From Roseiconus nitratireducens (lineage in GTDB: Bacteria > Planctomycetota > Planctomycetia > Pirellulales > Pirellulaceae), in NCBI RefSeq assembly GCF_008629675.1, contig NZ_VWOX01000007.1, forward strand, positions 62,001 to 126,000: a stretch of 64,000 nucleotides of DNA. Direction: 5' to 3'. Made by a program: the position numbers and the translations under genes. Shown piece by piece: positions 50,786 through 59,970 of the stretch; the stretch's first letter is position 1; each line of letters begins with the position of its first letter. The notes beneath the pieces are model-generated. The model made no database searches and was not told the origin of the DNA. It saw only the letters and a program-made list of their open reading frames with translations.

Positions 50786-52414
50786 TTGCAAACGCTGTGG
50801 TACAAAAACGCCGTCATCTATTGCCTGGACGTTGAAACCTTTCAGGATTCCAACGGCGATGGAATTGGGGATCTGATCGGGCTGACACGACGGTTGGATT
50901 ATCTGGCTGGGCTGGGAGTTACCTGCCTGTGGTTGATGCCCTTTTATCCGACGCCCAACCGGGACAACGGATACGACGTGATGGACTACTTCAACGTCGA
51001 TCCCCGCCTCGGACACCTCGGCGATTTCGTTGACTTCATTGCCGCGGCGGACGAACGGGGGATCCGCGTGATCATCGATCTGGTCGTGAATCACACCTCC
51101 ATTGAACATCCCTGGTTTCAATCGGCCAGGTCTTCGGAGGATTCGCCCTATCGAGACTTTTACGTTTGGAAGGACCACAAGCCGGACGACGCGGAAGAAT
51201 TTCTGGTGTTCCCCGGTTACCAAAAGACGACCTGGACCTACGACCGCAAGGCCAAGGCATATTACTTTCACCGTTTCTACAAGCACCAGGCGGAGTTGAA
51301 CATTGCCAATGAGAAGGTTCGCCAGCAGATCCGCAAGGTGATGGCGTTCTGGCTGAAGTTGGGTGTGTCGGGGTTTCGCGTCGACGCAGCACCTTTCCTG
51401 ATCGAACTGAAATCGTTGGACGGAGTGCAGGTCGATGAACCGTATGAGTATTTGAGTGAGTTTCGCGACTACCTGTCCTGGCTGAAGGGCGACGCGATTC
51501 TGTTGGCCGAGGCAAACGTGGCGATGGACGAAGTTCCCGACTACTTCGGGGACGGAAACAAGCTGCACATGATGTTCAATTTCGTGTTGAATCAGCACGT
51601 GATGCTGGCGCTGGTTCGCGGCGATGCCACGGCGATTCGCGAAGGGATCTACAAGCCGCCTAGAATCCCGGATACTTGCCAGTGGGCCAACTTTCTTCGC
51701 AACCATGACGAGTTCGCCGTGGGGCGGCTCAGTCAGTCGCAGCAAGAAGAAATCTACCGGGCCTGGGCTCCGAAAGAATCGATGCGGATCTATGACCGCG
51801 GGATCCGCCGTCGCTTGCCACCCATGTTGGGCGGCGACATGAAACGCCTGAAACTCTCGCACAGCCTGCTGATGACGATGCCGGGAACGCCCGTGCTGCG
51901 CTACGGCGAGGAAATTGGGATGGGAGAGGATTTGTCGTTGAAGGAACGCTCGAGTATTCGAACGCCCATGCAGTGGTCCGACTCAAAAGGCGCGGGTTTT
52001 TCCAATGCCGATGCGGCGGAATTGATTCGTCCGGTGGTCTCGAAAGGTCCCTTTTCCTATCAGAAGGTCAACGTGACCGATCAGCAGCGGGACGCCGAGT
52101 CGTTGTTGAACGTGACCGAACACATGATCCGCGTGCGGAAAGAGAATCCGGCATTCGGATGTGGTGAGCACTCTCTGGTTGAGACTCAAGATTCCCACGT
52201 GATCGCCCATCAATCGACTTGGGACGGCCACAGCGTCGTCGCCGTGCACAATCTGAGCGATCAGGATCTTGAGGTCACCCTCGACTTGGCAGAGCGAAAG
52301 AACGCCAAAGTCACCGAGCTGCTGACCGACGACCGGTATGACACTCCGAAACGGATCACCCTGCCAATCCAGGTCGCCGGCTATGGCTATCGCTGGTTTC
52401 GCCTGGAACCTTAG
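50786..52414 (+). CDS. treS: GH13 enzyme, trehalose synthase (TreS)-like
   Basis: 542 residues with a TTG start preceded by GGAG 6 bases upstream (the next upstream in-frame ATG at 50735 is less likely). GH13 catalytic regions: region I VVNHTSIEHPWFQSAR, region II GFRVDAAPFL (nucleophile Asp), region III LLAEANV (acid Glu), region IV NFLRNHDEFAVG. The segments YKNAVIYCLDVETFQDSNGD and NRDNGYDVMDYFNVDPRLGH are close to maltose-trehalose isomerases (trehalose synthase); the length agrees. It would make trehalose, a compatible solute, from maltose. A GH13 alpha-glucosidase is the alternative. It forms an operon with the debranching enzyme gene 117 bases downstream. Confidence 0.9.
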   Translation: MQTLWYKNAVIYCLDVETFQDSNGDGIGDLIGLTRRLDYLAGLGVTCLWLMPFYPTPNRDNGYDVMDYFNVDPRLGHLGDFVDFIAAADERGIRVIIDLVVNHTSIEHPWFQSARSSEDSPYRDFYVWKDHKPDDAEEFLVFPGYQKTTWTYDRKAKAYYFHRFYKHQAELNIANEKVRQQIRKVMAFWLKLGVSGFRVDAAPFLIELKSLDGVQVDEPYEYLSEFRDYLSWLKGDAILLAEANVAMDEVPDYFGDGNKLHMMFNFVLNQHVMLALVRGDATAIREGIYKPPRIPDTCQWANFLRNHDEFAVGRLSQSQQEEIYRAWAPKESMRIYDRGIRRRLPPMLGGDMKRLKLSHSLLMTMPGTPVLRYGEEIGMGEDLSLKERSSIRTPMQWSDSKGAGFSNADAAELIRPVVSKGPFSYQKVNVTDQQRDAESLLNVTEHMIRVRKENPAFGCGEHSLVETQDSHVIAHQSTWDGHSVVAVHNLSDQDLEVTLDLAERKNAKVTELLTDDRYDTPKRITLPIQVAGYGYRWFRLEP

Positions 52415-52531
52415 TGGCCTGTTCATTAGTGGCCTTTCCCGCAAGTCGTGCTATCTGCTCCCAAACCCGAATCGCGCGTCGCACGACCACTTGCGTTTTC
52501 TTCCATCGCCCCTTTTTCCCTTCGTCACGGT

Positions 52532-54595
52532 ATGCCCACCTTCGTTCGAGAGCCGACGTGGTCTGGCAGCACTCCGGAACAGCTCCGTCAACTCTATCAG
52601 CGAGAATGGCTTGTCACCGCCGGCAATGGTGGCTACGCCTCCGGCACCCTCGGTTTTGTGCCGACGCGGCGTCACCATGGATTGCTCATTTCCAATCACC
52701 CCGAAGGACGTGTGTTATCGCTCAGCCAGCTGCGGGAAGACGTTCTGGATTCAAAGGGGGACACCGTTGGATCGTTTTGGGGCGTTCAGCATGCCGGGTC
52801 ATTGCCGGAAATCCATTGCCAACCGGCGTTCAAGCGGTTTCAGTTGCGTGACGGGCTTCCATCCTGGACATTTCGTGTGGGCCAAGGCCAGATTGTCAAA
52901 TCGATGATCATGCCACATCGGCGCAACGCGGTTTGCGTTCGATACCTGCCATCGGGGGTCGATGAAGATCTTCGGTTTCGTGTCCGACCGATGATTCAAT
53001 TTCGTGGGCACAATGATTCGGTTGACTCCCGTTCCTTCAGCCAATGCACTCAACGAGCGGCCGATCGTTTCGAGTTCTCAGATGGATCCAGCGGTCGGAA
53101 ATTGCAGCTTCAAATGGCAGGCGGACAAGTGACGTGGTCGGATGCGCCCCTGGTCGATTCGAATTGCCTTTACGCGATCGAAGAAGCGCGAGGCTACGAT
53201 CACGTGGGGGCGCTGGCCAGTCCGGGTTTCTTCGAATGGGTGATCAAGCCAGACCAGCCGTTCACGGTGATTGCGTTCACCGATGATGAATTCGCGAGCG
53301 AACCTTGGGATCCCGCAGCGGCCTTCGAAGCGGAGAACCGTCGGCGGGAAGAGCTCCTGGCTCGGTTGTCCGTTCAGTCGGCGGACGTCGGTTTCAAGGA
53401 ACTGGTGTTTGCGGCGGATCAGTTCATCATCGAGCCCCCTCGGCGGCTTGCCGATCTCCCGGATCAAGCTTCGGATGTGGTCACCGAAAGTCGCAGAAGC
53501 GTGATTGCCGGCTACCCGTGGTTCACCGATTGGGGGCGTGACACCATGATCAGCCTGCCCGGGTTGACGCTGGCTTGCGGGCGATACGACGACGCACGCG
53601 CCATCTTGATCACGTTCGCCAATTATGTCCGTGACGGGCTGATCCCCAATCTGTTTCCGGAAGGAGGGCAGGAAGGGATGTACCACACGGCCGACGCGAC
53701 GCTGTGGTTCTTTCAGGCAATCCACGAATACGAAGCCGCGACCGGAGATCTGGATCTTGTTCGGCAACTGATGCCCAAGCTGCAGTCGATCATCCGTTGC
53801 CATCTGTCCGGAACGCGATTCGGGATCGGCGTGGACCCGCAGGACGGATTGCTGATCCAGGGGCAACCGGATGTGCAACTGACCTGGATGGATGCCAAGG
53901 CCGGAGATTGGGTGGTGACGCCGCGAAGCGGAAAGGCGGTCGAAATCAATGCCCTGTGGTACAACGCACTGGAATTGTTCCGTGGCTGGGATCGGCGTTG
54001 CGGTGATTCAAACGATTCGCCCCCGGTCGATGACTGGATTGAGATGGCACGCGTGTCCTTTAACCGACGTTTCTGGAGTGACCACCTGGGGTACCTTCTG
54101 GATGTTGTCGACGGGGACGACGGCGATGACGCGGCGTTGCGTCCCAATCAGTTATTCGCGGTTTCCTTGGAACACCCGGTACTGGACCGAGAGCATTGGG
54201 CGGACATGGTGCAGACCGTCGCGCGGGATCTGGTGACGCCGGTGGGCCTGCGGTCATTGTCGCCGAATGATCCCGAATACCACGGTGTGTACCGCGGCGA
54301 TGTGTGGCAACGGGATGGGGCCTACCATCAAGGGACCGTCTGGTCTTGGCTGATCGGACCGTTCGTTCGCGCCTGGTGCAGGGCTTTTCCCGATCGGGCC
54401 GATCAAGCAGAAACCTTTCTGAACGGCCTGGAACGGCATTTGGATGACGCCTGCATCGGTCAGGTAAGCGAAATCTTTGACGGTGATCCGCCGCATCATC
54501 CCAAGGGTTGTTTTGCGCAAGCGTGGGGCGTTGCCGAGTTGCTCCAGGCGAAACGGGTGATTCGCGAATGGAAGGGGCCGCGTTCAGATTCCTGA
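52532..54595 (+). CDS. Glycogen debranching enzyme (amylo-alpha-1,6-glucosidase)
   Basis: 687 residues. The N-terminal bacterial/archaeal GDE domain reads EWLVTAGNGGYASGTLGFVP and TRRHHGLLISNHPEGRVLSL. The C-terminal GH133 six-hairpin domain contains AGYPWFTDWGRDTMISLPGL, EGGQEGMYHTADATLWFFQA, TWMDAKAGDWVVTPRSGKAV, and WQRDGAYHQGTVWSWLIGPF, all catalytic-site segments. It removes alpha-1,6 branches during glycogen mobilisation, feeding maltodextrins towards the upstream trehalose-synthase-like enzyme (inference from context). The open frame begins at 52448; the start at 52532 is the ATG matching family start. Confidence 0.95.
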   Translation: MPTFVREPTWSGSTPEQLRQLYQREWLVTAGNGGYASGTLGFVPTRRHHGLLISNHPEGRVLSLSQLREDVLDSKGDTVGSFWGVQHAGSLPEIHCQPAFKRFQLRDGLPSWTFRVGQGQIVKSMIMPHRRNAVCVRYLPSGVDEDLRFRVRPMIQFRGHNDSVDSRSFSQCTQRAADRFEFSDGSSGRKLQLQMAGGQVTWSDAPLVDSNCLYAIEEARGYDHVGALASPGFFEWVIKPDQPFTVIAFTDDEFASEPWDPAAAFEAENRRREELLARLSVQSADVGFKELVFAADQFIIEPPRRLADLPDQASDVVTESRRSVIAGYPWFTDWGRDTMISLPGLTLACGRYDDARAILITFANYVRDGLIPNLFPEGGQEGMYHTADATLWFFQAIHEYEAATGDLDLVRQLMPKLQSIIRCHLSGTRFGIGVDPQDGLLIQGQPDVQLTWMDAKAGDWVVTPRSGKAVEINALWYNALELFRGWDRRCGDSNDSPPVDDWIEMARVSFNRRFWSDHLGYLLDVVDGDDGDDAALRPNQLFAVSLEHPVLDREHWADMVQTVARDLVTPVGLRSLSPNDPEYHGVYRGDVWQRDGAYHQGTVWSWLIGPFVRAWCRAFPDRADQAETFLNGLERHLDDACIGQVSEIFDGDPPHHPKGCFAQAWGVAELLQAKRVIREWKGPRSDS

Positions 54596-54702
54596 TGGCG
54601 TGTCCCTGTCGGCCTGCCGCGACCAGAGCGGGTGGGATCGATGGTAGTTCAAAGGCGACAGGCCGCGGGGCGGAAGACGTTGGAAAAGCCGGTGCGGATG
54701 AC

Positions 54703-56106
54703 TCACACCGTAGGCAGCTTCGCGGCCTGCCACGCGGTCATTCCGCCGACAACGTTGGTCACGTCGTCGAAGCCGGATCGTTTCAGGAACGATGCTGCGA
54801 TGGAAGCTCGATAGCCCGAACCGCAGATGACCGACACGGGCCGGTCCTTGGGAACGTCATCCAAGTGATCTTGGAGAATCCCGCCATGGATGTGAATGGC
54901 TCCGTCGATGTGTCCGCCATCCCACTCCTTCTCCGTCCTGACATCCAAGATGGTCAGGTTTGACCTGTTTCGCATCAACTGGTCCAGTTGGTGGACCGAC
55001 ACCGTGTTCAGTGATGCCAGTTCGTAGCCGGAGGTTTCCCAGGATTCGATGCCGCCATCCAGATAGCCTCGCACGTCGTCAAAGCCCACCCGCAACAGAT
55101 GGGTGGTGACCTTCGCCGCATCGTCCGGGTCGTCGACGACCAGCAGCGTGGGGCGATCATACGGCAACACCCATCCGGCCCAGGTCGGTAGGTTTTCCCC
55201 CAGCGGGATGTTGATTGAGTCGGGGATGTGTGCCGCCGCAAAGGCTTCTTTTGGCCGGACGTCCACGACCAAGCATTCTTCGCAAATCCGGTCGCGGATT
55301 TGCTTGGCGCTCCAGCGACGTTGGCCGGGCAACTGGGGACCGATCAAGTCGGCCCCGTTTCGATTGATCCGCTTCAGCCGTTTGAAATAAGCCGGCGCGA
55401 GCGGCATCTGATCCAACAACGAGCGGACCCAAGTCGATTCGTTTTGCTGCTGGAGCGACTTGTTGAATCGACGCTCGAAGCCGAGGGTAGACGATTGCCG
55501 GGATCCGATCGCCTTTCCACACAGCGATCCGGCACCGTGAGCTGGAAAAATCTCGGTGAAATCCGGCAATGCCGCGGTTTTTTCGAACAAGCTTTGATAG
55601 AGCTCATGCGCGAGCTCTTGCTGAGCCTCTTCGCCCAGCAGGTCCGGACGTCCGACGTCGCCGACGAACAGGAAATCCCCCGTGAACATCAACCAGGGAA
55701 GCTGGTCGCTCCGCGTGCGATCAAAGACTTGAATCGCAATGTGCTCGGGGGTGTGTCCGGGAACGTGCAAGAACTCCAGGCGGAGATCACCCAGGTCAAT
55801 TGAGTCGCCTTCGCGAACATGGTCGTCGGCAAACGGTTGTGTCCATTCGTCACCGTTGCAGCCGCTGCAATGAATCACCGGCTTGTCCTTCAGACGTGAC
55901 TTCAGTTCACGCGATCCGCAGACGAAGTCGGCGTGGACGTGCGTCTCCAAAATGTGACGAATGTGCAAACCATGAGCGGAAGCAAAGTCGATAAATTTGT
56001 CCACATCGCGCGTCGGGTCGACGACCGCCGCAGTGCCACTCTTTTCGTCACCGATCAGGTACGAAGCGATGGCAAGGCCCGGAACGAAGAACGACTGAAT
56101 CAGCAT
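54703..56106 (-). CDS. MBL-fold / double-rhodanese protein (persulfide dioxygenase-like)
   Basis: 467 residues. A metallo-beta-lactamase domain (1-245) has THVHADFVCG, HVPGHTPEHIA, TGDFLFVGDVGRPDL and IFPAHGAGSLCG metal-binding motifs, as in ETHE1-like persulfide dioxygenases. Two rhodanese domains follow (about 265-360 and 370-465). The second has the active Cys in SVICGSGYRAS. In the first the Cys is replaced in LLVVDDPDD, so it is inactive. This fits sulfide/persulfide detoxification in the cytoplasm. The start MLIQSFFVPGLAIAS is the family start. It is 69 bases downstream of the DUF442 gene on the same strand, probably one operon. Confidence 0.95.
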   Translation of the reverse strand: MLIQSFFVPGLAIASYLIGDEKSGTAAVVDPTRDVDKFIDFASAHGLHIRHILETHVHADFVCGSRELKSRLKDKPVIHCSGCNGDEWTQPFADDHVREGDSIDLGDLRLEFLHVPGHTPEHIAIQVFDRTRSDQLPWLMFTGDFLFVGDVGRPDLLGEEAQQELAHELYQSLFEKTAALPDFTEIFPAHGAGSLCGKAIGSRQSSTLGFERRFNKSLQQQNESTWVRSLLDQMPLAPAYFKRLKRINRNGADLIGPQLPGQRRWSAKQIRDRICEECLVVDVRPKEAFAAAHIPDSINIPLGENLPTWAGWVLPYDRPTLLVVDDPDDAAKVTTHLLRVGFDDVRGYLDGGIESWETSGYELASLNTVSVHQLDQLMRNRSNLTILDVRTEKEWDGGHIDGAIHIHGGILQDHLDDVPKDRPVSVICGSGYRASIAASFLKRSGFDDVTNVVGGMTAWQAAKLPTV

Positions 56107-56175
56107 CGGTAGGTGAGAATCCCGCTAGAGGAACAGTTTCTTGGGAAGGAGGTCGGGTGCGGCCGGGAGCCGTCA

Positions 56176-56634
56176 TCAGGCACCACTTTGCGCGTGTTGA
56201 TCGACGTAGCTCTTCACGAATTCTTTCAGTTCGGGCTGATCACACTCGAACCCCATTTGTTGGGCCTTCTGCAAGGTTTGCTCGCCGCTCATTCCCTGCT
56301 CCGCGGCGACGTGCATCATGGTCATCGCACCAGCCCGCTTGCCACTCTTGCAATGCGCGAACACCGGCTTGGGAAGAGCCTCCAGCTGGCTTCGGAACTC
56401 GTCGACCAGTTTCGGATCCATCGATTTCATCGATACCGGCAAGTGCAGGTAGCGGAGCCCGGCTGCCTCGACCAGACGTTGTTCCGTGTCCGGTGAAATC
56501 GGCTGTTCGTCTTCGCCATCCGTGCGGAAGTTCACCACCGACTTGAAGCCATCGTCCACCAGGGTGGCGATCTCCGTTTCGTCGGGTTGGGGGCCGACGG
56601 TGATTTGATCGTTGATCTTCATGCGTTGAGACAT
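56176..56634 (-). CDS. DUF442/beta-lactamase-hydrolase-like phosphatase domain protein
   Basis: 152 residues. The fold is that of dual-specificity phosphatases, with motif AHCKSGKRAGAMTMMHVAA giving the P-loop HCxxGxRxx. N-terminal MKINDQITVGPQPDETEIAT and FKSVVNFRTDGEDEQP are typical of the DUF442 family, which is commonly fused or adjacent to Blh/ETHE1-type MBL-rhodanese genes in sulfide-responsive operons. It directly precedes the MBL-rhodanese gene, as expected. The alternative start is MKINDQ four residues later. Cytoplasmic. Confidence 0.92.
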   Translation of the reverse strand: MSQRMKINDQITVGPQPDETEIATLVDDGFKSVVNFRTDGEDEQPISPDTEQRLVEAAGLRYLHLPVSMKSMDPKLVDEFRSQLEALPKPVFAHCKSGKRAGAMTMMHVAAEQGMSGEQTLQKAQQMGFECDQPELKEFVKSYVDQHAQSGA

Positions 56635-56952
56635 CGGGGTGGTGCTCCGTGTGGGACGTCCGGGTGGAAAGGGTGAAAAGTTCGACCGCGACGAAGTCCG
56701 CTCCGAGGGAGTGGCGGTACGCCGATCGGTGAAAAATCACCGGGCCGAAAACGCGGAGGGTGGCAACGGGTTCGCCAACGATTCAGCCAAACCCTCCGCG
56801 CGATCCCCTTGGTGCAACCGGCGTGCCGTTCTTCCCGCCCCGCCGACTTCGGCGTCCCGGCTGATCAGATCCCCGAATTTCGCTGCTTCGAACTTCCACG
56901 CTTGTCGATTGCTTCCGCGGTTCGACGTATTGGGGGAAGTCGGTGTGCGATC

Positions 56953-56968
56953 TGGAACACCGATTGCA
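56953..56968 (+). promoter_or_regulatory. Sigma-54 promoter abutting the DedA gene
   Basis: TGGAACACCGATTGCA, single deviation from consensus. Its -12 GC lies only 16 bases before the ATG at 56983, which would place the transcript start about 4 bases before the start codon. Confidence 0.55.
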
Positions 56969-56982
56969 CCCCTCACCGGACC

Positions 56983-57603
56983 ATGACTTCATGGATTCAA
57001 GAGTTTCTGGAACAGTTCGGCGCCGCCGGTGTGGGTGCGCTGATGCTGCTTGAAAACATCTTTCCTCCGATTCCGTCGGAGGTGGTGATGCCGTGGGCGG
57101 GCTACTCCGTGTCTCAAGGCAACATGTCTTTTTGGGCCGCAGTTGGTGCGGGTAGTGTCGGATCCTTCGCCGGCGCGATGTTCTGGTACCTGCTTGCCAG
57201 ATGGATCGGTCAAGAGCGGCTGAAATATTGGGTCCGGCGTCACGGATGGTGGATGACGCTGTCGGAGGGGGATATTCGGCGGACCGAAGACTGGTTTGAA
57301 AGTTGGGGATCCCTTGCCGTGCTGGTTTGCCGGTTGATCCCCGGTGTTCGGACATTGATCAGCGTTCCCGCCGGATTCGCCGAGATGCCGACCGGGAAAT
57401 TTTCGTTGTACACGGCGATCGGGACCATCGCCTGGACGGCCCTGTTGGCCGGGTTGGGGTGGTGGTTGGCTGACAACTACGGAAGCCTCGCCAAGCCCCT
57501 CAGCTACGTCAGCACTGCCGTCGTGCTCGGGCTCTTTGGCTGGTGGTTGTACCGTTTGGTCACTCAACGCGCGAAACGGACTCGCGCGAAATCCGGCGCG
57601 TAA
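56983..57603 (+). CDS. DedA family membrane protein
   Basis: 206 residues with the DedA (SNARE-associated/VTT) fold. Typical motifs: ALMLLENIFPPIPSEVVMPW, then AGYSVSQGN, GSFAGAMFWYLLARWIG, and LVCRLIPGVRTLISVPAGFA with FSLYTAIGTIAWT. DedA proteins are lipid scramblase-like flippases needed for membrane potential and drug resistance. The start MTSWIQEFLEQFG is the usual family start; the open frame extends upstream to 56809. It has an extremely short predicted leader. Confidence 0.95.
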   Translation: MTSWIQEFLEQFGAAGVGALMLLENIFPPIPSEVVMPWAGYSVSQGNMSFWAAVGAGSVGSFAGAMFWYLLARWIGQERLKYWVRRHGWWMTLSEGDIRRTEDWFESWGSLAVLVCRLIPGVRTLISVPAGFAEMPTGKFSLYTAIGTIAWTALLAGLGWWLADNYGSLAKPLSYVSTAVVLGLFGWWLYRLVTQRAKRTRAKSGA

Positions 57604-57647
57604 GAAAGAATCTCGTCATCGATTCGGGCCGAACCGAACATCGTTGA

Positions 57648-58430
57648 TTACGGCAAGATTTCATCGACGGCGGAGGCAAGATCCTCGTGGACGGCCGTGG
57701 GTTGAATTGCGGACCGGTCAAATTCGGCTGGATCAAATTTGCCGGTGCGAACCAAGATGCCATCGATTCCGGCGTTCAATGCACCGCCAACGTCGCTTTC
57801 CAGGTCATCGCCGATCATCACGGTCCGCTCGCGCTCGGTCCCGAGTGACCCCACGGCGGCAGCGAAGAACTCCGCGGATGGTTTCCCTGTGATGACCACC
57901 TCGCGGCTGGCGGCTTCACTCAGCAGGGCTGCGAATGGAAAGATGTCTAACGACAAGTCTCCGTCTGCTTCTCGAAAGTATCGATTTCCGCCCATCGCAA
58001 TCAAAGGTCGCTGATCGTCCGATTGCAGAAGCCGGAATGCTTGGTTTAACGATGGGTAGGTGAACTTTTCACCCGCGTCGCCCAGTACCACGCAGTTCGG
58101 AGATTGCAGCTCCAGCCCCGAAGTCTGGAAATCTTCCTCCAACGCGTCGGCGATCAGCAGGTGCGGGCGGAGATCATTCTGTTTCAGGTACTCAATGGTC
58201 GCTTTGGGGGCGGTCAGAAGATCCTCCGCGGAAACGTCAACCCCGAGCTCGGTCAGCATTGCGAGGACCATGCCCGACGATTTGGATGTCGTGTTGGTAA
58301 GCAATCGAAACGGCATCCCGGAAGCTTGCAGGCGACCAATCGCCTGGACCGATCCCGCAATCGCCCGTCCTCCCGTGTGAATCACGCCGGCGATGTCGAT
58401 CAGGCACGCGTCGTAAGGTCTATCAATCAC
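57648..58430 (-). CDS. HAD-superfamily IIA hydrolase (HDHD2/LHPP-like)
   Basis: 260 residues. HAD motif I reads CLIDIAGVIHTGG, with the usual second Asp replaced by Ala, as is typical (Ser/Asn/Ala) of the HDHD2/LHPP branch. Motif II Thr is in RLLTNTTSKS, Lys of motif III in VITGKPSAEFF, and motif IV IGDDLESDVGGAL. The substrate in this branch is uncertain; NagD-type nucleotides or phospho-amino acids are possibilities. The start MIDRPYDA is the first ATG. It is convergent with DedA and divergent from ZIP. Confidence 0.93.
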   Translation of the reverse strand: MIDRPYDACLIDIAGVIHTGGRAIAGSVQAIGRLQASGMPFRLLTNTTSKSSGMVLAMLTELGVDVSAEDLLTAPKATIEYLKQNDLRPHLLIADALEEDFQTSGLELQSPNCVVLGDAGEKFTYPSLNQAFRLLQSDDQRPLIAMGGNRYFREADGDLSLDIFPFAALLSEAASREVVITGKPSAEFFAAAVGSLGTERERTVMIGDDLESDVGGALNAGIDGILVRTGKFDPAEFDRSAIQPTAVHEDLASAVDEILP

Positions 58431-58643
58431 TTCAAGGGCTCCGTGAATAGGAACGCGAGGGTGGAATGGATCGAGTGCCGCCTGGAGAGTATTCTCGCCG
58501 GCAGAGCTCCGGCTTCGTCGAAATCGAGTCGGTTTCCGCAGATTTGCGGCGAAGAAGGCTGCTTTTCAGCGAAGCCGTCGTCGACCAGACTTTCACGAAT
58601 GCGATGTGATCATTCGAACGTTCTTCAGACGAAGGTGATGGCC

Positions 58644-58659
58644 GGGCACGAAAGCTGCG
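58644..58659 (+). promoter_or_regulatory. Sigma-54 promoter abutting the ZIP gene
   Basis: GGGCACGAAAGCTGCG, correct spacing, GGCACG intact. Its GC lies 14 bases before the ATG at 58672, so the leader would be about 2 bases. Confidence 0.45.
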
Positions 58660-58671
58660 GGCGGTGTCGGC

Positions 58672-59487
58672 ATGGTTAATTGGTTTCAATCTCAAAGCCC
58701 CGTGTTTCAGGCCTTTCTCGCCGGCATGTTCACTTGGGGCGTGACGGCGATCGGTGCCGCCGTTGTTTTTGGCTTACTCAATGTTCATCGCAAGCTGTTG
58801 GACGCGATGCTGGGATTTGCCGGTGGCGTCATGTTGGCGGCCAGCTATTGGAGCTTGTTGGCGCCATCGATTGACGTGTCAGCGGAACAGGGCTGGCCGA
58901 GTTGGCTGCCTCCGGCTGTCGGCTTCCTGCTCGGCGGCGGGTTTCTCTACGGACTCGACCGGGCCCTGCCGCACTTGCATTTGGGATTGCCGGAGGAAAA
59001 GGCTGAAGGACCGAAAACGACGTGGCGCCGTTCGGTGTTGCTGGTGACCGCGATCACGTTGCACAATATTCCCGAGGGCCTTGCCGTGGGAGTTGCGTTC
59101 GGCGGCGCCGGCGGCGAGACGGCGGTCGCCAGCTTGGGCAGCGCGGTGGCGCTGGCATTGGGGATCGGGATCCAAAACTTCCCCGAGGGTGTGGCGGTGG
59201 CGCTGCCACTCCGCGGCGAGGGGCTGAGCCGACTGAAGTCCTGGATGTTCGGTCAAGCCTCGGCCGTGGTCGAACCGGTTGCCGCCGTGTTGGGCGCCGC
59301 CGTGGTGGTGTACGCCGCCCCCGTTTTGCCCTTTGCCCTCAGTTTTGCGGCCGGTGCGATGGTTTACGTTGTCGTCGAAGAACTGATTCCGGAAACGCAG
59401 CAAGAAGGCAACGATGATCTGGCCACTTTGTGTTTGATGCTGGGATTCGTCGTGATGATGGTCCTGGACGTCGCTTTGGCCGGTTGA
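58672..59487 (+). CDS. ZIP family divalent metal transporter
   Basis: 271 residues with eight membrane helices. Hallmarks: LDAMLGFAGGVMLAASYWSL and, in the metal-binding helices, HNIPEGLAVGVAF (TM4) and NFPEGVAVALPL (TM5). A short intracellular loop between TM3 and TM4 is charged and has one HLHLGL motif. ZIP proteins import Zn2+, Fe2+ or Mn2+ into the cytoplasm; the exact metal is not visible. The predicted transcript start is almost at the ATG. Confidence 0.94.
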   Translation: MVNWFQSQSPVFQAFLAGMFTWGVTAIGAAVVFGLLNVHRKLLDAMLGFAGGVMLAASYWSLLAPSIDVSAEQGWPSWLPPAVGFLLGGGFLYGLDRALPHLHLGLPEEKAEGPKTTWRRSVLLVTAITLHNIPEGLAVGVAFGGAGGETAVASLGSAVALALGIGIQNFPEGVAVALPLRGEGLSRLKSWMFGQASAVVEPVAAVLGAAVVVYAAPVLPFALSFAAGAMVYVVVEELIPETQQEGNDDLATLCLMLGFVVMMVLDVALAG

Positions 59488-59628
59488 GCGTTCGAGGATC
59501 TCGAAGCCATCGCCCTGAAGCATCGATGCGTGCCGAACGAGGTCTTCTCGGCTGAGCCAGCGTCGGGCGACGGACACCCCATGGAATTCCGAATCGGGGG
59601 CCGATCGAATCGCATCGTTCCTCTGTGC

Positions 59629-59970
59629 TCAAGCCACGTCATCTTGCCAGGTCTGGGGCGGCAGTGAGGCGTGATTGGGAATCAACGCGATCATCAACAG
59701 GAACAAGCCCACGACGATGTGGTTTTGGTGAATGGGTGGTGGGGGCGAAATTGCGAATCGGCCCCACAAGGCCAAGCCCGTGCCAACAACCAGGATCAGC
59801 AGGTGAGCGTGTCGGGTCGGTTGCCAGTAGGAAAGTCCGGCCAAGACGCAGACCAATAGCGCGATCAATGAATCAGCCCACACGAACGTACTGTTGTCGG
59901 AGGCCCGGAAGATGAACGGGCTGGCGGCCAACCAGACCGCAGTCATGATCTCGATGACTCGTCCCCACAT
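59629..59970 (-). CDS. SPW-repeat small membrane protein
   Basis: 113 residues, four membrane helices. The SPW signature WLAASPFIF occurs in VIEIMTAVWLAASPFIFRAS, and a second helical unit follows with LSYWQPTRHAHL and GTGLALWGRF. SPW proteins are small membrane proteins often fused or adjacent to VKOR or NAD-epimerase genes; their role is unknown. The start codon overlaps the stop of the VKOR gene as TGATG, so translation is coupled. Confidence 0.82.
   Translation of the reverse strand: MWGRVIEIMTAVWLAASPFIFRASDNSTFVWADSLIALLVCVLAGLSYWQPTRHAHLLILVVGTGLALWGRFAISPPPPIHQNHIVVGLFLLMIALIPNHASLPPQTWQDDVA

Noticed and set aside
50765..51862. Minus-strand 365-codon open frame
   Set aside because: Antisense to the GH13 catalytic domain; no independent signals.
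57648..58430. Missing second Asp in the HAD motif as a sign of inactivation
   Set aside because: The HDHD2/LHPP branch normally has Ser, Asn or Ala at that position, so the gene is likely functional.
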